Shown here: one piece after another, positions 46,703 to 55,727 of the stretch
Layout: every line of letters starts with the position of its first letter
How positions within the stretch are numbered: the first letter of the stretch is position 1
Origin: JBBQCW01 sp038319025
GTDB lineage: Bacteria > Actinomycetota > Thermoleophilia > Solirubrobacterales > Solirubrobacteraceae
DNA: 64,000 nucleotides
Direction: 5' to 3'
Assembly: GCA_038319025.1 (NCBI GenBank)
Contig: JBBQCW010000006.1
Location: 118,009 to 182,008, forward strand
Program-made: the position numbers and the translations under genes
Notes under the pieces: model-generated
Told to the model about the DNA's origin: nothing
Seen by the model: the letters and a program-made list of their open reading frames with translations, nothing else
The model's database searches: none

Positions 46703-47647
46703 CTAAAGCCGTCGGCCGCCCCGGTTGTAGTCCAGCGCCGCCTCGCGCAGGCCCTCGCCACGGTCGGGGTGGAGCGTCGCCTCCACGTGTGTCCAATACC
46801 GCTTGGGATCGTGCCGGGGCAGCACCGTCGCCACGAGGGCCCGTACCGCGTAGGTCCACGCCGTCAGCCAGCGCACGATCGCGGCTGACAGGCGCGAGTG
46901 GTGCTTTCGCATGTACCGATCCCGGTTGCGTGACAGCTCGATGATCCGGCGCGTCGGCACCGAGCCGGTCGACAGTTGCTCGTGATGAATCGCCCGTGCA
47001 CCCGGCACGAACAGTGTCTGCCAGCCTGCGTTCGAAAGCCGCTTGCAGAAGTCGACTTCGTCGGAGTAGACGAAGAACAGCGGGTCAAACCAGCCGATCT
47101 CCTCGGCGGCTTCGCGGCGCACGAGCAGCGCCGCCGACTGGGCCCAGTCGACCGGGCGGGTCTCCGTCCCCCTGCTCTGAACCGTCAGGCGGCGATGAAG
47201 CGCCACGGCGGCGGCCAACGCGGTGGTCGGGGTCGGAAAGCGCCAGGCCGACGGGGAGGGGGTGACGCCGTCAGGTCGCAGCAGCGCCGCGCCCGCGGCT
47301 CCCACACGAAGGGGGGAAGTCTCGATCGCCTCGCGCAGCGCGACCGTCGCACCGGGCAGCAGCTCGGAGTCCTCGTTGAGCAGCAGGGCGTATCGGCCCC
47401 GCGCGCGACGCAGCAGGGCGGTGTCGTTCTCACCCTTGCCACGCCGTTGGTCGAGGCCGATCACGTCGTCGACCGCAGCGTGGCGGCGGGCGAGACCGGC
47501 CGAACCGTCGGTGGAGGCGTTGTCCAGAACCAGCACCTCGGTGGTGAACGGAACGGCCGCGCGCTCGCGGGCGATCGCGTCCAGGCACGCGTTCAGCAGC
47601 TCGCGCTGCTGGGTGTTCACGACGCAGTAGGTGACCTCGACGTCCAT
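46703..47647 (-). CDS. Family 2 glycosyltransferase (rhamnosyltransferase-like)
   Basis: This 314-aa GT-A enzyme has VLVLDNASTDGSAGLA near the N-terminus, LLLNEDSELLPGA as the metal-binding acidic motif and FFVYSDEVDFCKRLSNAG, a signature of the rhamnosyl/GT2 group. The start at 47647 (MDVEVTYCVVNTQQ) matches the family, although the open frame extends further upstream. It converges on the flippase gene with 5 nt between stops and diverges from the GT4 gene with only 21 bp between starts. Confidence 0.9.
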   Translation of the reverse strand: MDVEVTYCVVNTQQRELLNACLDAIARERAAVPFTTEVLVLDNASTDGSAGLARRHAAVDDVIGLDQRRGKGENDTALLRRARGRYALLLNEDSELLPGATVALREAIETSPLRVGAAGAALLRPDGVTPSPSAWRFPTPTTALAAAVALHRRLTVQSRGTETRPVDWAQSAALLVRREAAEEIGWFDPLFFVYSDEVDFCKRLSNAGWQTLFVPGARAIHHEQLSTGSVPTRRIIELSRNRDRYMRKHHSRLSAAIVRWLTAWTYAVRALVATVLPRHDPKRYWTHVEATLHPDRGEGLREAALDYNRGGRRL

Positions 47648-47655
47648 GCCGCGCC

Positions 47656-47661
47656 TATTGT
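47656..47661 (+). promoter_or_regulatory. -10 element within 21-bp divergent gap
   Basis: TATTGT lies 7 nt before the plus-strand ATG at 47669. The complementary strand reads GACAAT, offset by one base, a weaker -10 for the divergent GT2 gene. Both starts must use the same few bases. Confidence 0.5.
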
Positions 47662-47668
47662 CCTGCAC

Positions 47669-48787
47669 ATGGCCGATCTTCGACCGGGACCCCTGCGCCT
47701 GCGCATCGTGGACCCGGCCGCGTACACGCCGCCCTACGACCACGCCCTGTGCGCGGCGCTCGCCGCCGCGGGCGCGCGGGTCACGCTCTCGACCGCCCGA
47801 TTCGACTACGGCACTGTGCCCGAGGCCGATGGGTATGAGGTCGATCGCCGCTTCTACCGCTGGGCTCCCGGCTCAGTCGGGGGCATGCTGCGGCGAGCGG
47901 CTCGCCTGACTCAGCACGTCCCCGGGATGCTGCGCGAGCGGAGTGCTGACGCCGACATCTCCCACTACCAGTGGCTCACGGTGCCGCCCCTCGATACCCA
48001 CCTACTGCCGCGTGACCGGCCGGTGGTGCTCACCGCACACGACGTGCTTCCGCGCGAGCCGCGGCCCGGGCAGATCCGCGCGCTGACGAAGCTCTACCGG
48101 CGAGCCGATGCCGTGGTCGTTCACTCCGAGCACGGCCGCGATCGTCTCGTGGCCGAGGCGGGCGTCGAGCCCGCGCGCGTCACGGTGATTCCCCACGGCG
48201 CCTTCACGCACTTGGCGGCAACCGCTCCGGCGCCGCTCCCACGGGAGTTGCAAGCCACGCCTGCCGGCCGGCCCGTCGTGTTGTGCTTCGGCCTGTTGCG
48301 CCCCTACAAGGGCATCGACGTGCTGCTCGATGCGTGGGGCGGGATAGACGACGCCGATCTGTGGATCGTCGGCCGGCCTCGCATGGACACCGCGGCGCTG
48401 CATGCTGCCGCGCCGCCCGGCGTGCGGTTCGTGGAGCGCTTTGTGGCCGACGGCGAGCTGGCCGCCATCTTCCGGCGGGCCGACCTGGTCGTACTGCCCT
48501 ATCGGGAGATCGATCAGTCCGGCGTGCTGTTCACCGCGATGGCGTTCGGGCGGCCGATGGTCGTCTCTGACGTCGGCGGATTCGGGGAGATCGCGGCCAC
48601 CGGCGCGGCCCGCGCCGTCCCCCCGGGGGACCCGACGAGCCTGCATGCGGCTCTCGTCGACCTGCTCGCCGACGCGCCGGCCCGCCAGCGGATGGCGCAG
48701 GCGGCGGCCGACTCGGCGGCCGGTCCGTTCGCGTGGGATGCGGTGGCGCGCGCCCACCTGGAGCTCTACCGATCACTGACTGTGTGA
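47669..48787 (+). CDS. Family 4 glycosyltransferase
   Basis: This 372-aa GT-B enzyme has VVVHSEHGRDRLVAEAGVE and VTVIPHGAF in the interdomain part, CFGLLRPYKGIDVLLDAW, and the donor-binding ExxxxxxxE-type region VLPYREIDQSGVLFTAMAF with GRPMVVSDVGGFGE. The ATG at 47669 fits the family N-terminus (RLRIVDPAAYTPPYDHAL). It is followed 10 nt later by a GT2 gene in the same direction. Confidence 0.92.
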   Translation: MADLRPGPLRLRIVDPAAYTPPYDHALCAALAAAGARVTLSTARFDYGTVPEADGYEVDRRFYRWAPGSVGGMLRRAARLTQHVPGMLRERSADADISHYQWLTVPPLDTHLLPRDRPVVLTAHDVLPREPRPGQIRALTKLYRRADAVVVHSEHGRDRLVAEAGVEPARVTVIPHGAFTHLAATAPAPLPRELQATPAGRPVVLCFGLLRPYKGIDVLLDAWGGIDDADLWIVGRPRMDTAALHAAAPPGVRFVERFVADGELAAIFRRADLVVLPYREIDQSGVLFTAMAFGRPMVVSDVGGFGEIAATGAARAVPPGDPTSLHAALVDLLADAPARQRMAQAAADSAAGPFAWDAVARAHLELYRSLTV

Positions 48788-48797
48788 CGATCGGCCC

Positions 48798-49946
48798 GTG
48801 AGCACCGCGTTGCAGATCGTCTTCTGGGTGAGCGTCGCCCTGCTCGTGTGGACGCAGGTGGGCTACGGCGTGGCGCTGTGGCTCTTCACTCGCCTGCGCG
48901 GATCGGCGGGCGCGCCGGAGACAGGGCCAAGGTCGGCGCAGCTTCCGAGCGTCTCGCTGATCGTGGCCGCCTACGCCGAGGAGCAGGTGATCGCCGCCAA
49001 GGTCGCCAATGCGCTCGCGCTGGGCTACCCGCGGGATCTCCTGCAGGTCGTCGTCGCCTGCGACGGCTCACCGGACTCCACCGCGAGGCTGGCGCGCGAG
49101 GCCGGCGCCGATCTCGTACTCGACCTTCCTCGCGGCGGCAAGATCCGGGCGCAGGACCAAGCGGTCGAAGCGGCCTCGGGCGAGGTCGTCGTCTTCTCCG
49201 ACGCCAACGCGTTGTGGGAGCCCGATGCGCTGCGGGCTCTGGTGGCCCCGTTTGCCGACCCGCGCGTGGGGTACGTCTGCGGGCAGGTGCGGTTCCTCCA
49301 GGATGCCGACGACCCGGGGACCAACCAGGAGGGCGTGTACTGGCGCTATGAGATGGCGCTCCGGACGATGGAGTCAAACCTGGCGTCGGTGACCGGCGGC
49401 AACGGCGCGATCTACGCCACCCGCCGTGAGGCCTACTTCGTGGTGGACCCGGTGATGGGCCACGACCTCAGTTTCCCGTTCAACATGGTCAAGCGCGGCT
49501 GGCGCGCGGTGTACGCCCCGTCCGCGCGTGCCGCCGAGAAGATGGTCCCTTCGATCGAAGGGGAATTCGCCCGTAAAGCGCGGATGATGAGCCACGTGTG
49601 GCCGATCCTGCTGCGCGGCGGAATGCTGTCTCCTCGGGGATATTCGCCGGGCTACGCGGTGATGATCTTCAGCCACCGGGTGCTGCGCTACGCCTCGCCG
49701 TTCCTGCACCTGATCGTTCTCGCCGCGAACCTCGCGCTGCTCACGGATGGTTCGGTGTACGTGGTCACGCTCGCGTTGCAGTTGCTGTTGCTGATCGCGG
49801 CGTTGCTGGCCGGGCCCGCGCCGATCCGGCCCCTGTTGATCGCCCGCTACTACGTGCTCACGACCGCATCGATCGCTGCGGGATTCTGGTCCTGGCGCCG
49901 CCATGGCACCGAGGCCGGCTGGGCACCGGCGGAGGGCACTCGATGA
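48798..49946 (+). CDS. Membrane-bound family 2 glycosyltransferase
   Basis: This 382-aa enzyme has an N-terminal helix (LQIVFWVSVALLVWTQVGY) and a GT-A domain. The domain shows QVVVACDGSPDSTARLAREA, VVFSDANALWEPDAL and a TGGNGAIYATRREAYF acceptor-side loop. Two or three C-terminal helices follow (FLHLIVLAANLALL, VVTLALQLLLLIAALLAG). The layout resembles hyaluronan/cellulose-synthase-like transferases, though the usual QxxRW motif is not clear. Its stop overlaps the next start (ATGA). Confidence 0.88.
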   Translation: MSTALQIVFWVSVALLVWTQVGYGVALWLFTRLRGSAGAPETGPRSAQLPSVSLIVAAYAEEQVIAAKVANALALGYPRDLLQVVVACDGSPDSTARLAREAGADLVLDLPRGGKIRAQDQAVEAASGEVVVFSDANALWEPDALRALVAPFADPRVGYVCGQVRFLQDADDPGTNQEGVYWRYEMALRTMESNLASVTGGNGAIYATRREAYFVVDPVMGHDLSFPFNMVKRGWRAVYAPSARAAEKMVPSIEGEFARKARMMSHVWPILLRGGMLSPRGYSPGYAVMIFSHRVLRYASPFLHLIVLAANLALLTDGSVYVVTLALQLLLLIAALLAGPAPIRPLLIARYYVLTTASIAAGFWSWRRHGTEAGWAPAEGTR

Positions 49947-50533
49947 ACGCCGCCCGGCGCGTTTTCGACCTGCTCGTGGCCGGGTGTGCATTGACGCTCA
50001 CGAGCCCCATCCTGGCCGCCGCCGTGATTGCCATCCGCCTAGAATCTCGCGGCGGTGCGATTTATCGTCAGCGTCGGGTCGGCCGCGACGGCCACGAGTT
50101 CGACGTGCTGAAACTGCGCACCATGGTGGCGGGAGCCGAGCATCTGGGCAGCGGGCTGGCGCTCGACGAGGGCGACACCCGGATCACCCGCGTAGGCGCG
50201 CTCCTGCGCCGCACGTCGATCGACGAGTTGCCCAACCTCGTAAACGTGCTCAGAGGAGAGATGGCGATCATCGGTCCGCGGCCGACGGTCCCCAGCCAGG
50301 TCGCTGCCTACACCGAGCACCAGCGCGGCCGCCTGGCCGTCAAGCCGGGGATCACCGGTTGGGCCCAGGTCAATGGCCGCGCGTCGCTGCCGTGGCCCGA
50401 GCGCATTGACCTGGACCTGTGGTGGATCGAGCACCGCTCCGTGAAGCTCGACGTGGAGATCTTGCGCCGCACCGCCCGCGCCGTACTGCACGGCGGCGGG
50501 ACCTACCGCGGGGAGAGCGGCGGCTGGCGGTAG
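49943..50533 (+). CDS. Initiating sugar-phosphate transferase (PglC/WbaP family)
   Basis: This enzyme attaches the first sugar-phosphate to undecaprenyl phosphate. It is 196 aa, the short monotopic form, with one re-entrant N-terminal helix (FDLLVAGCALTLTSPILAA). The conserved set IYRQRRVGRDGHEF, LKLRTMVAGAEH, TSIDELPNLVNVL, IGPRPTVPSQ and KPGITGWAQVNGR is complete. It closes the polysaccharide locus and is coupled to the GT2 gene by ATGA. Confidence 0.94.
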   Translation: MNAARRVFDLLVAGCALTLTSPILAAAVIAIRLESRGGAIYRQRRVGRDGHEFDVLKLRTMVAGAEHLGSGLALDEGDTRITRVGALLRRTSIDELPNLVNVLRGEMAIIGPRPTVPSQVAAYTEHQRGRLAVKPGITGWAQVNGRASLPWPERIDLDLWWIEHRSVKLDVEILRRTARAVLHGGGTYRGESGGWR

Positions 50534-50547
50534 CTCGCCGCCCGGTC

Positions 50548-51393
50548 CTACCGTGCGGCGGCCTTGGCCCGCGGGCGACGCTTCGGGGCGCGCTTGGGCG
50601 CCCAGCATTCGTCCACGAAGCCGTCGATCTCCATGGTCAGGCGCTCCGGCTGGGTGCGCAGTTCGGCGATCGAGTTGGCCTCCAACAAACGGCCGTGCGG
50701 AAGTTCATCGACCAGCATCCCCGAGTCCGAGAACGGATGGATCGGGTCACGGCGGTGCCCGATAACCAGCGTCGGCGCCTCGATCAGTCGCCGCAGTTCG
50801 CGGGACGGTGCGACGCGACCGAAGAACAGGCCCTGAAGAATTGACGCGCTCGGCTTAGGGTCCTGGGCGAGCACGTCAAGGACCAGGCTGGGGCCAAACG
50901 GGATCGGGCCGCGCGGAAGGGCTTTCACCACCCCGGCGATGGCGCGCATGATCGGCGCGCCGAACGTGAGCGAGACGAGCAGCGGCGTGAAGCCCATGGC
51001 GCAGCCGAGCAGCGCGTTGTCGAGCACCGGCATCTCGATGACCATGCCGCGCACGCGCTCGGGCGCGGCTACCGCCACCTCGAGGGAAGCGTTGGCGCCG
51101 AGTGACGTTCCCATGAGGACGGCCTGGTCCACTTCGAGATGGTCGAGCAGCGCGATGATCTGCGCCCCGTAGCTCACCATCGAATAGGACCACATCTCGG
51201 TGGGGCGATCGGAAGCCCCATGACCCAGCAGGTCCAGCGTGACGACACGGTTGCCGTGCGAGGCCAGCTCGCGGGCGAGCGGCGCCTGCATGGTCTGCGC
51301 GAGCAGCAAGCCGTGGAGCAGGACGACGGTGCGAGGCCCGTCGCCGTACTCGGAGTAGGCCAGTTCATGGCCCTCGTGGGTGAAGGTCGGCAT
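50548..51393 (-). CDS. Alpha/beta hydrolase
   Basis: This 281-aa enzyme has the oxyanion region VVLLHGLLLAQTM, the nucleophile elbow MGTSLGANASLEVA and a candidate acid in VIGHRRDPIHPFSD. A basic Lys/Arg/Ala tail ends the protein. The substrate cannot be predicted. TAAGGT lies exactly 7 nt before the ATG on the minus strand, another leaderless arrangement. It converges on the sugar transferase with a 14-nt gap. Confidence 0.87.
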   Translation of the reverse strand: MPTFTHEGHELAYSEYGDGPRTVVLLHGLLLAQTMQAPLARELASHGNRVVTLDLLGHGASDRPTEMWSYSMVSYGAQIIALLDHLEVDQAVLMGTSLGANASLEVAVAAPERVRGMVIEMPVLDNALLGCAMGFTPLLVSLTFGAPIMRAIAGVVKALPRGPIPFGPSLVLDVLAQDPKPSASILQGLFFGRVAPSRELRRLIEAPTLVIGHRRDPIHPFSDSGMLVDELPHGRLLEANSIAELRTQPERLTMEIDGFVDECWAPKRAPKRRPRAKAAAR

Positions 51394-51400
51394 GCTGAGA

Positions 51401-51406
51401 ACCTTA
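51401..51406 (-). promoter_or_regulatory. -10 element for leaderless hydrolase transcript
   Basis: On the minus strand this reads TAAGGT and ends 7 nt before the ATG at 51393. No ribosome site is present. Confidence 0.5.
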
Positions 51407-51439
51407 CGCGCCGGTCAGGATTGCGGTACACATGGACGA

Positions 51440-53212
51440 ATGCCGTGCCGCTGCCGTGCCGCCGTTGCGGCCATCCTCCTGACGTGCTCCGTGTGGGCAC
51501 CGAGTGCGGCCCGGGCCGCTGACCCGCCGCCCACGCCGAGGGTGCTCACGGCCGGCCTGGCGTTGGGCTGGCAGGGTCAGGAGGACGCTTTCGGTCGGTT
51601 TCTGGATCCCGCCATCGGGCTGACCGGCGGCTACGGCGGCGCGATGCTCGGCGAGGTGCTGCTGAGCACCGGCGTGCAGACGGGGGACACGGCGATGCGG
51701 GACGCGGGGTACCGCGCGCTGGACATCCGCGTATCGCAGCCGTTGTCCGGCCCGTTCGATCGCTTGGCGATCGCGGAGGCTTACCTGTGGGCCGACGGTC
51801 ATCTCAACGGCGATCCGTCCTGGATGGAGCGGCGAGCGGTGTGGGCGCGATGGCTGCAAGGGGCGTGCACCGCCACCCGCGGGGGCCATTGCGGGCGCTC
51901 GGGCCGACGTTCGCGCGCGTACCTCGGCAACCTCAGCCTGGTCGAAGCGGTGGGGAACCTGACCCTGCTGGCGACCGGGCTCGAAAGCTCTGCCGGGAAG
52001 CTGTCTGATCGCATCCGCCTGCGAGAGCAGGTCAGTTGGCTGCTGCGCGAGACGGTGCCGCTGCACACAGGGTCCGGGGTCCGGCGGGCGGGTGCGCCGG
52101 CGGGCAGCGCCGGCGTGCTAAGCGACCCGTCATCAAGCCCTCTCGCGTACCACGCCCTCAGCGTCATGCTCCTTGGTCGTGCGGTGGCCCTGCTCGGTCC
52201 GTCGACCCCACGCGCGGCGCGCGCCGCGTGGTTGCGCGCCGCTCGCGGCCTGGCGCTGCTGCAGGCGCCCGACGGTGACGTCACGTACCTGGGGCGCGGG
52301 CAGGAGCAGGTGTGGGCGTACGCGGTGACGGCTCTGGCCGGCATCGACGCCGCTGCAGCCGTTGGAGGCCACTGGCACGCCATGTTTCTGGCCATGGCCG
52401 GCCGGGCGCTGCTCGCCCTGCCAGCCCGGTACCTGCTCCCCTCCGGACAGCTGGCACTGGTGCCGCGACAGCGTGCCGGAGACGCCACGCTCAACCTCGG
52501 GCTCGACCACTACGCGGGTGCTGTTACCTACAACGGGCTGGCGGCTTGGGCGCTACTGCACGCTTCAGAGCGGCCGACCTCTCTCCCGCTGTCGCCCGCC
52601 ATCCCGGCCGATCACGACGGCGTCACGATCGACGATGCGCAGACCGGCCTCCTGGCGGTGACGCACGGATCGCTCTGGTACGCGCTGCACTTGCGGGTCA
52701 CGCATCCGACGGACCCTCGCTACGGCTTTGGGGTGCTCGCGCTGATGCGCAACGGCGTCCGCCTGCTGCCCGACCGTCCGCTGACCGCGTACTCTGGCTC
52801 GGGGGGCCCGTCGCTCTGTCGCCACGCCGTCTGCCACGCCCCGGGCGCCGCGGCGCCGCGAGTGCTGCCCGGTGGGGTCGTCGACGCGCTCGGGGGCTGG
52901 GGCGGCATCCCGGAAGCAACCCGGTTCCGTTGGTCGCCGACGGCAAGCGGCGTGTCACTGCGCTTCACCCTTCCTGCCAAAGCGGAGGTACGGTTCGCCG
53001 TGTGGGCGCCGGAGGGCGCGCCCGTCCGGCGGCTGCCCGGCGGAATCCAGGCGGGCACCGTTCGCTACCGAGCATCAGCACCAGTCCGAGTAGCCGCTCG
53101 GGGCACCGCTGCTTCGGCCTCCGACGCTCGGCTGACGCGGTACGTGCTCACGGTGTCGGCTGCGCGTCGGCCGCGAGTGCTGACCTGGGCCGTCACCTCA
53201 CCTGCGGGCTGA
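51440..53212 (+). CDS. Secreted protein, possible alpha-toroid plus beta-sandwich enzyme
   Basis: This protein is 590 aa from the ATG at 51440 and starts with a clear signal peptide (RCRAAVAAILLTCSVWAPSA, cleavage near ARAAD). Residues ~40-380 are rich in paired helices (LAIAEAYLWADGHLNGDPSW, AYHALSVMLLGRAVALLG, VWAYAVTALAGIDAAAAVGG). The rest is beta-rich (GLLAVTHGSLWYALHLRVTH and onward). This helical-toroid then beta-sandwich order is that of polysaccharide lyases and heparinase-like proteins, and a DGDVTYLGRGQEQVW segment is reminiscent of them. I could not identify catalytic residues. Its location next to the polysaccharide locus fits a polymer-modifying role. Function is not established. 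Confidence 0.6.
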   Translation: MPCRCRAAVAAILLTCSVWAPSAARAADPPPTPRVLTAGLALGWQGQEDAFGRFLDPAIGLTGGYGGAMLGEVLLSTGVQTGDTAMRDAGYRALDIRVSQPLSGPFDRLAIAEAYLWADGHLNGDPSWMERRAVWARWLQGACTATRGGHCGRSGRRSRAYLGNLSLVEAVGNLTLLATGLESSAGKLSDRIRLREQVSWLLRETVPLHTGSGVRRAGAPAGSAGVLSDPSSSPLAYHALSVMLLGRAVALLGPSTPRAARAAWLRAARGLALLQAPDGDVTYLGRGQEQVWAYAVTALAGIDAAAAVGGHWHAMFLAMAGRALLALPARYLLPSGQLALVPRQRAGDATLNLGLDHYAGAVTYNGLAAWALLHASERPTSLPLSPAIPADHDGVTIDDAQTGLLAVTHGSLWYALHLRVTHPTDPRYGFGVLALMRNGVRLLPDRPLTAYSGSGGPSLCRHAVCHAPGAAAPRVLPGGVVDALGGWGGIPEATRFRWSPTASGVSLRFTLPAKAEVRFAVWAPEGAPVRRLPGGIQAGTVRYRASAPVRVAARGTAASASDARLTRYVLTVSAARRPRVLTWAVTSPAG

Positions 53213-53245
53213 GCGGGGAGCACCAAAAGCGAGTCGAACGTCCTT

Positions 53246-53263
53246 CGTGACGCCCGCGTCACG
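53246..53263. promoter_or_regulatory. Perfect inverted repeat (operator candidate) upstream of SDR gene
   Basis: CGTGACG (53246-53252) and CGTCACG (53257-53263) form a perfect 7-bp inverted repeat with a 4-bp spacer. It covers the position of the -35 element for TACGGT (53271-53276), so a bound dimeric regulator would block the promoter. Confidence 0.55.
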
Positions 53264-53270
53264 TTCGCGC

Positions 53271-53276
53271 TACGGT
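53271..53276 (+). promoter_or_regulatory. Candidate -10 for SDR gene
   Basis: TACGGT lies 42 nt before the ATG, giving a leader of about 35 nt with an AGGAGG site at 53304-53309. A GTGACG 18 nt upstream would be the -35 and is part of the inverted repeat. Confidence 0.5.
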
Positions 53277-53318
53277 TCGAAGCCCGTCAGCCGCCGTTCC
53301 CGCAGGAGGAACTACACC

Positions 53319-54203
53319 ATGGCCAAGCAGCCCCGCATTCTCGTCGGACAGGTCGCCGTCATCACCGGAGGTGCGCGCGGCATCGGCGCCGCCACGGCTC
53401 GCGCACTCGTGCGCGAAGGGATGAAGGTCGCCATCGGCGATCTCGACGCCACCCTCGCTGCGAAGACCGCATCGGAGATCGGGGCCGGAACGATCGGCCT
53501 GCCGCTCGACGTCACGAACCGGGCGAGCTTCGAGGCGTTCGTGGATGCCGCCGAGGTGCAGCTCGGCCCGATCGACATCCTCATCAACAACGCCGGCATC
53601 ATGCCCCTCGGCCCGCTGGTCGAGGAGAGCGACGAGACGACCCGTCGTCAGATCGAGATCAACATCATGGGCGTCGAGTACGGCACCAAGATTGCGCTCG
53701 AGCGGTTCCTGGGTCGCAACCGCGGGCACTTGGTCAATATCGCTTCCACCGCCGGCAAGGCCGGTTTCTCCGGCGGCGCCACGTACTGCGGCACCAAGCA
53801 CTTTGTGGTCGGCATGAGCGAGGCCGTGCGGGCGGAGATTCGAGGCACCAACGTGGAGATCGCCTGCGTGATGCCCGGTCTCGTGAACACCGAGTTGGCC
53901 TCCGGGCTGGGCTCGGCGCGCGGTGTGAAGAACGTCGCGCCCGAGGACGTCGCAGCGGAGATCGTCTCGGCACTGAAGGAGCCGCGGTTCGACGTGTACG
54001 TGCCGCGTTCGATCGGTTCGATCAACAAGGTGATGGGCGTCCTGCCCCGCAGCGGCCGCGAAGGCGTGGCCCGTGCGCTGAAAGCCGACAAGATCCTCTC
54101 TAACACGGATTCCAAGAAGCGGCTGGCCTACGAGAACCGTGCGGCGCACTCGGCGCCCGAGCTGGAGAACGCCGACCAGCCGAGCCTGACCGAGACGACG
54201 TAG
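53319..54203 (+). CDS. Short-chain dehydrogenase/reductase
   Basis: This classical SDR is 294 aa. The cofactor motif is VITGGARGIGAATARALV, the NNAG element is ILINNAGIMPLGP, and the catalytic residues are Ser in VNIASTAGKAG and Tyr/Lys in TYCGTKHFVVG. The acidic residue after the second beta strand (IGDLDATLAA) favours NAD over NADP. A 40-residue C-terminal extension follows the fold. It has the best ribosome site in this part of the window. The substrate is unknown. Confidence 0.92.
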   Translation: MAKQPRILVGQVAVITGGARGIGAATARALVREGMKVAIGDLDATLAAKTASEIGAGTIGLPLDVTNRASFEAFVDAAEVQLGPIDILINNAGIMPLGPLVEESDETTRRQIEINIMGVEYGTKIALERFLGRNRGHLVNIASTAGKAGFSGGATYCGTKHFVVGMSEAVRAEIRGTNVEIACVMPGLVNTELASGLGSARGVKNVAPEDVAAEIVSALKEPRFDVYVPRSIGSINKVMGVLPRSGREGVARALKADKILSNTDSKKRLAYENRAAHSAPELENADQPSLTETT

Positions 54204-54263
54204 CGCACCTGCTCCACGGCGAGGTCCGATTCCCGCCAGACGACCGCCTCGTGCTCTGTCACC

Positions 54264-55727
54264 GTGCAGGGCGTGGATGTCACTGACGATCGCTGCTGGA
54301 ACGCCGTCGAGGCAGGTGATCCCCGCTTCGATGGGTGGGTGTTCTGCGGGGTGACGAGCACCGGGATCTACTGTCGGCCGAGCTGCCCGGCGCGGACGCC
54401 CAAGCGCGCCAACGTGCGCTTCTACACCACTGCGGCGGCGGCGCAGGCCGACGGCTTCCGGGCCTGCAAGCGCTGCCGCCCGGATGCCACGCCGGGCTCG
54501 CCGGAGTGGGATGCGCGGGCCGATCTCGTCGGCCGGGCGATGCGCCTCATCGCCGACGGCGTCGTGGAGCGCGACGGCGTTCCGGGGCTGGCACGGCGGC
54601 TCGGATACACCGAGCGCCACGTTCACCGCCGCCTCGTGGATGCGGTCGGTGCCGGGCCGCTCGCGATCGCCCGGGCTCAGCGCTCGCAGAACGCGCGCGT
54701 GCTCCTGGAGACGACGGACGTGCCGATCATCGACGTCGCGTTCGCGGCCGGCTTCAGCAGCGTCCGGCAGTTCAACGCCACGGTGCAGGAGGTCTTCGCC
54801 ACGACGCCGCGCGAACTGCGCTCCGCACCCCGGTCTCGTCGCCGCCCGCGGCAGAACGAGGGCTCGCTCGTCCTTCGCCTGCCCTACCGGGGGCCACTCG
54901 ACGGCGAGGGCCTGATCGCATTCCTGGGGCTGCGCGCCGTTCCCGGCGTGGAGGCGTTGGCTGAGGACTGCGCCTACGTGCGCAGCCTGCGCCTGCCGCA
55001 CGGCACCGGGGTTGTCGCACTGCGCCCGGCCGACGGCCATGTGCAGGCCCGCTTTCGCCTTGACGACTTGCGTGATCTCGGTGCGGCCGTCCAGCGGTGC
55101 CGAATGCTGCTCGACCTGGATGCCGATCCGCAATCCGTGGTCGATGCGCTGGGTCGTGACCCGGTCGTTGGCTCGCTCGTCCGCGCCGCCCCGGGACGGC
55201 GCGTGCCCGGCCACGTCGACGGCGACGAACTAGCCGTCCGCGCGGTCCTGGGCCAGCAGGTCTCCGTCGCCGGGGCCACGACGCTCGCCGGCCGCCTCGT
55301 TCACGCCCACGGCACGCCACTCAAACGTCCCGTGGGCGACATCACGCACACGTTCCCGTCGGCCGCCGTGCTGGCCGACGCGGATCCCGAGGGCTGGGGG
55401 ATGCCGCACGCACGCCGTCGCGCGCTGAAGGGCCTGACGGGCGCCCTCGCGCGCGGGGAGATCACCCTCGATGCCGGCGCCGATCGCGCGCAGACCAGCG
55501 CGGACTTGCTCGCGCTTCCGGGCATAGGCCCGTGGACGGTCTCCTACATTGCGATGCGCGTGCTGCGAGACCCGGACGCCTTTCTGCCGTCAGACCTCGG
55601 TGTGCGCCACGGGCTGGAGCGCTTGGGCTACGACGGCTCACCGGCTGCGGCGGCTCGTGCGGCGGAGGCTTGGCGGCCCTACCGGTCGTACGCCCTGCAG
55701 CACCTGTGGGCGCAGCTCGGGGCCTGA
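54264..55727 (+). CDS. Ada-AlkA fusion: methylation-damage regulator and 3-methyladenine glycosylase
   Basis: This 487-aa protein joins three parts. An Ada N-terminal zinc domain ([19 protein letters not shown] and FRACKRCRP, four cysteines) accepts methyl groups from phosphotriesters. An AraC-type helix-turn-helix ([36 protein letters not shown]) follows. The C-terminal part is AlkA, with a helix-hairpin-helix [17 protein letters not shown] and the catalytic Asp in [10 protein letters not shown]. The O6-methylguanine transferase domain of E. coli Ada is absent, as usual for actinobacterial AdaA-AlkA proteins. A GTG at 54273 is an alternative start. Confidence 0.93.
   Translation: MQGVDVTDDRCWNAVEAGDPRFDGWVFCGVTSTGIYCRPSCPARTPKRANVRFYTTAAAAQADGFRACKRCRPDATPGSPEWDARADLVGRAMRLIADGVVERDGVPGLARRLGYTERHVHRRLVDAVGAGPLAIARAQRSQNARVLLETTDVPIIDVAFAAGFSSVRQFNATVQEVFATTPRELRSAPRSRRRPRQNEGSLVLRLPYRGPLDGEGLIAFLGLRAVPGVEALAEDCAYVRSLRLPHGTGVVALRPADGHVQARFRLDDLRDLGAAVQRCRMLLDLDADPQSVVDALGRDPVVGSLVRAAPGRRVPGHVDGDELAVRAVLGQQVSVAGATTLAGRLVHAHGTPLKRPVGDITHTFPSAAVLADADPEGWGMPHARRRALKGLTGALARGEITLDAGADRAQTSADLLALPGIGPWTVSYIAMRVLRDPDAFLPSDLGVRHGLERLGYDGSPAAAARAAEAWRPYRSYALQHLWAQLGA

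Noticed and set aside
46976..47668. Long N-terminal extension of the GT4 gene
   Set aside because: The extension is antisense to the GT2 gene and unlike any GT4 N-terminus. The ATG at 47669 with a -10 seven nt upstream is better.
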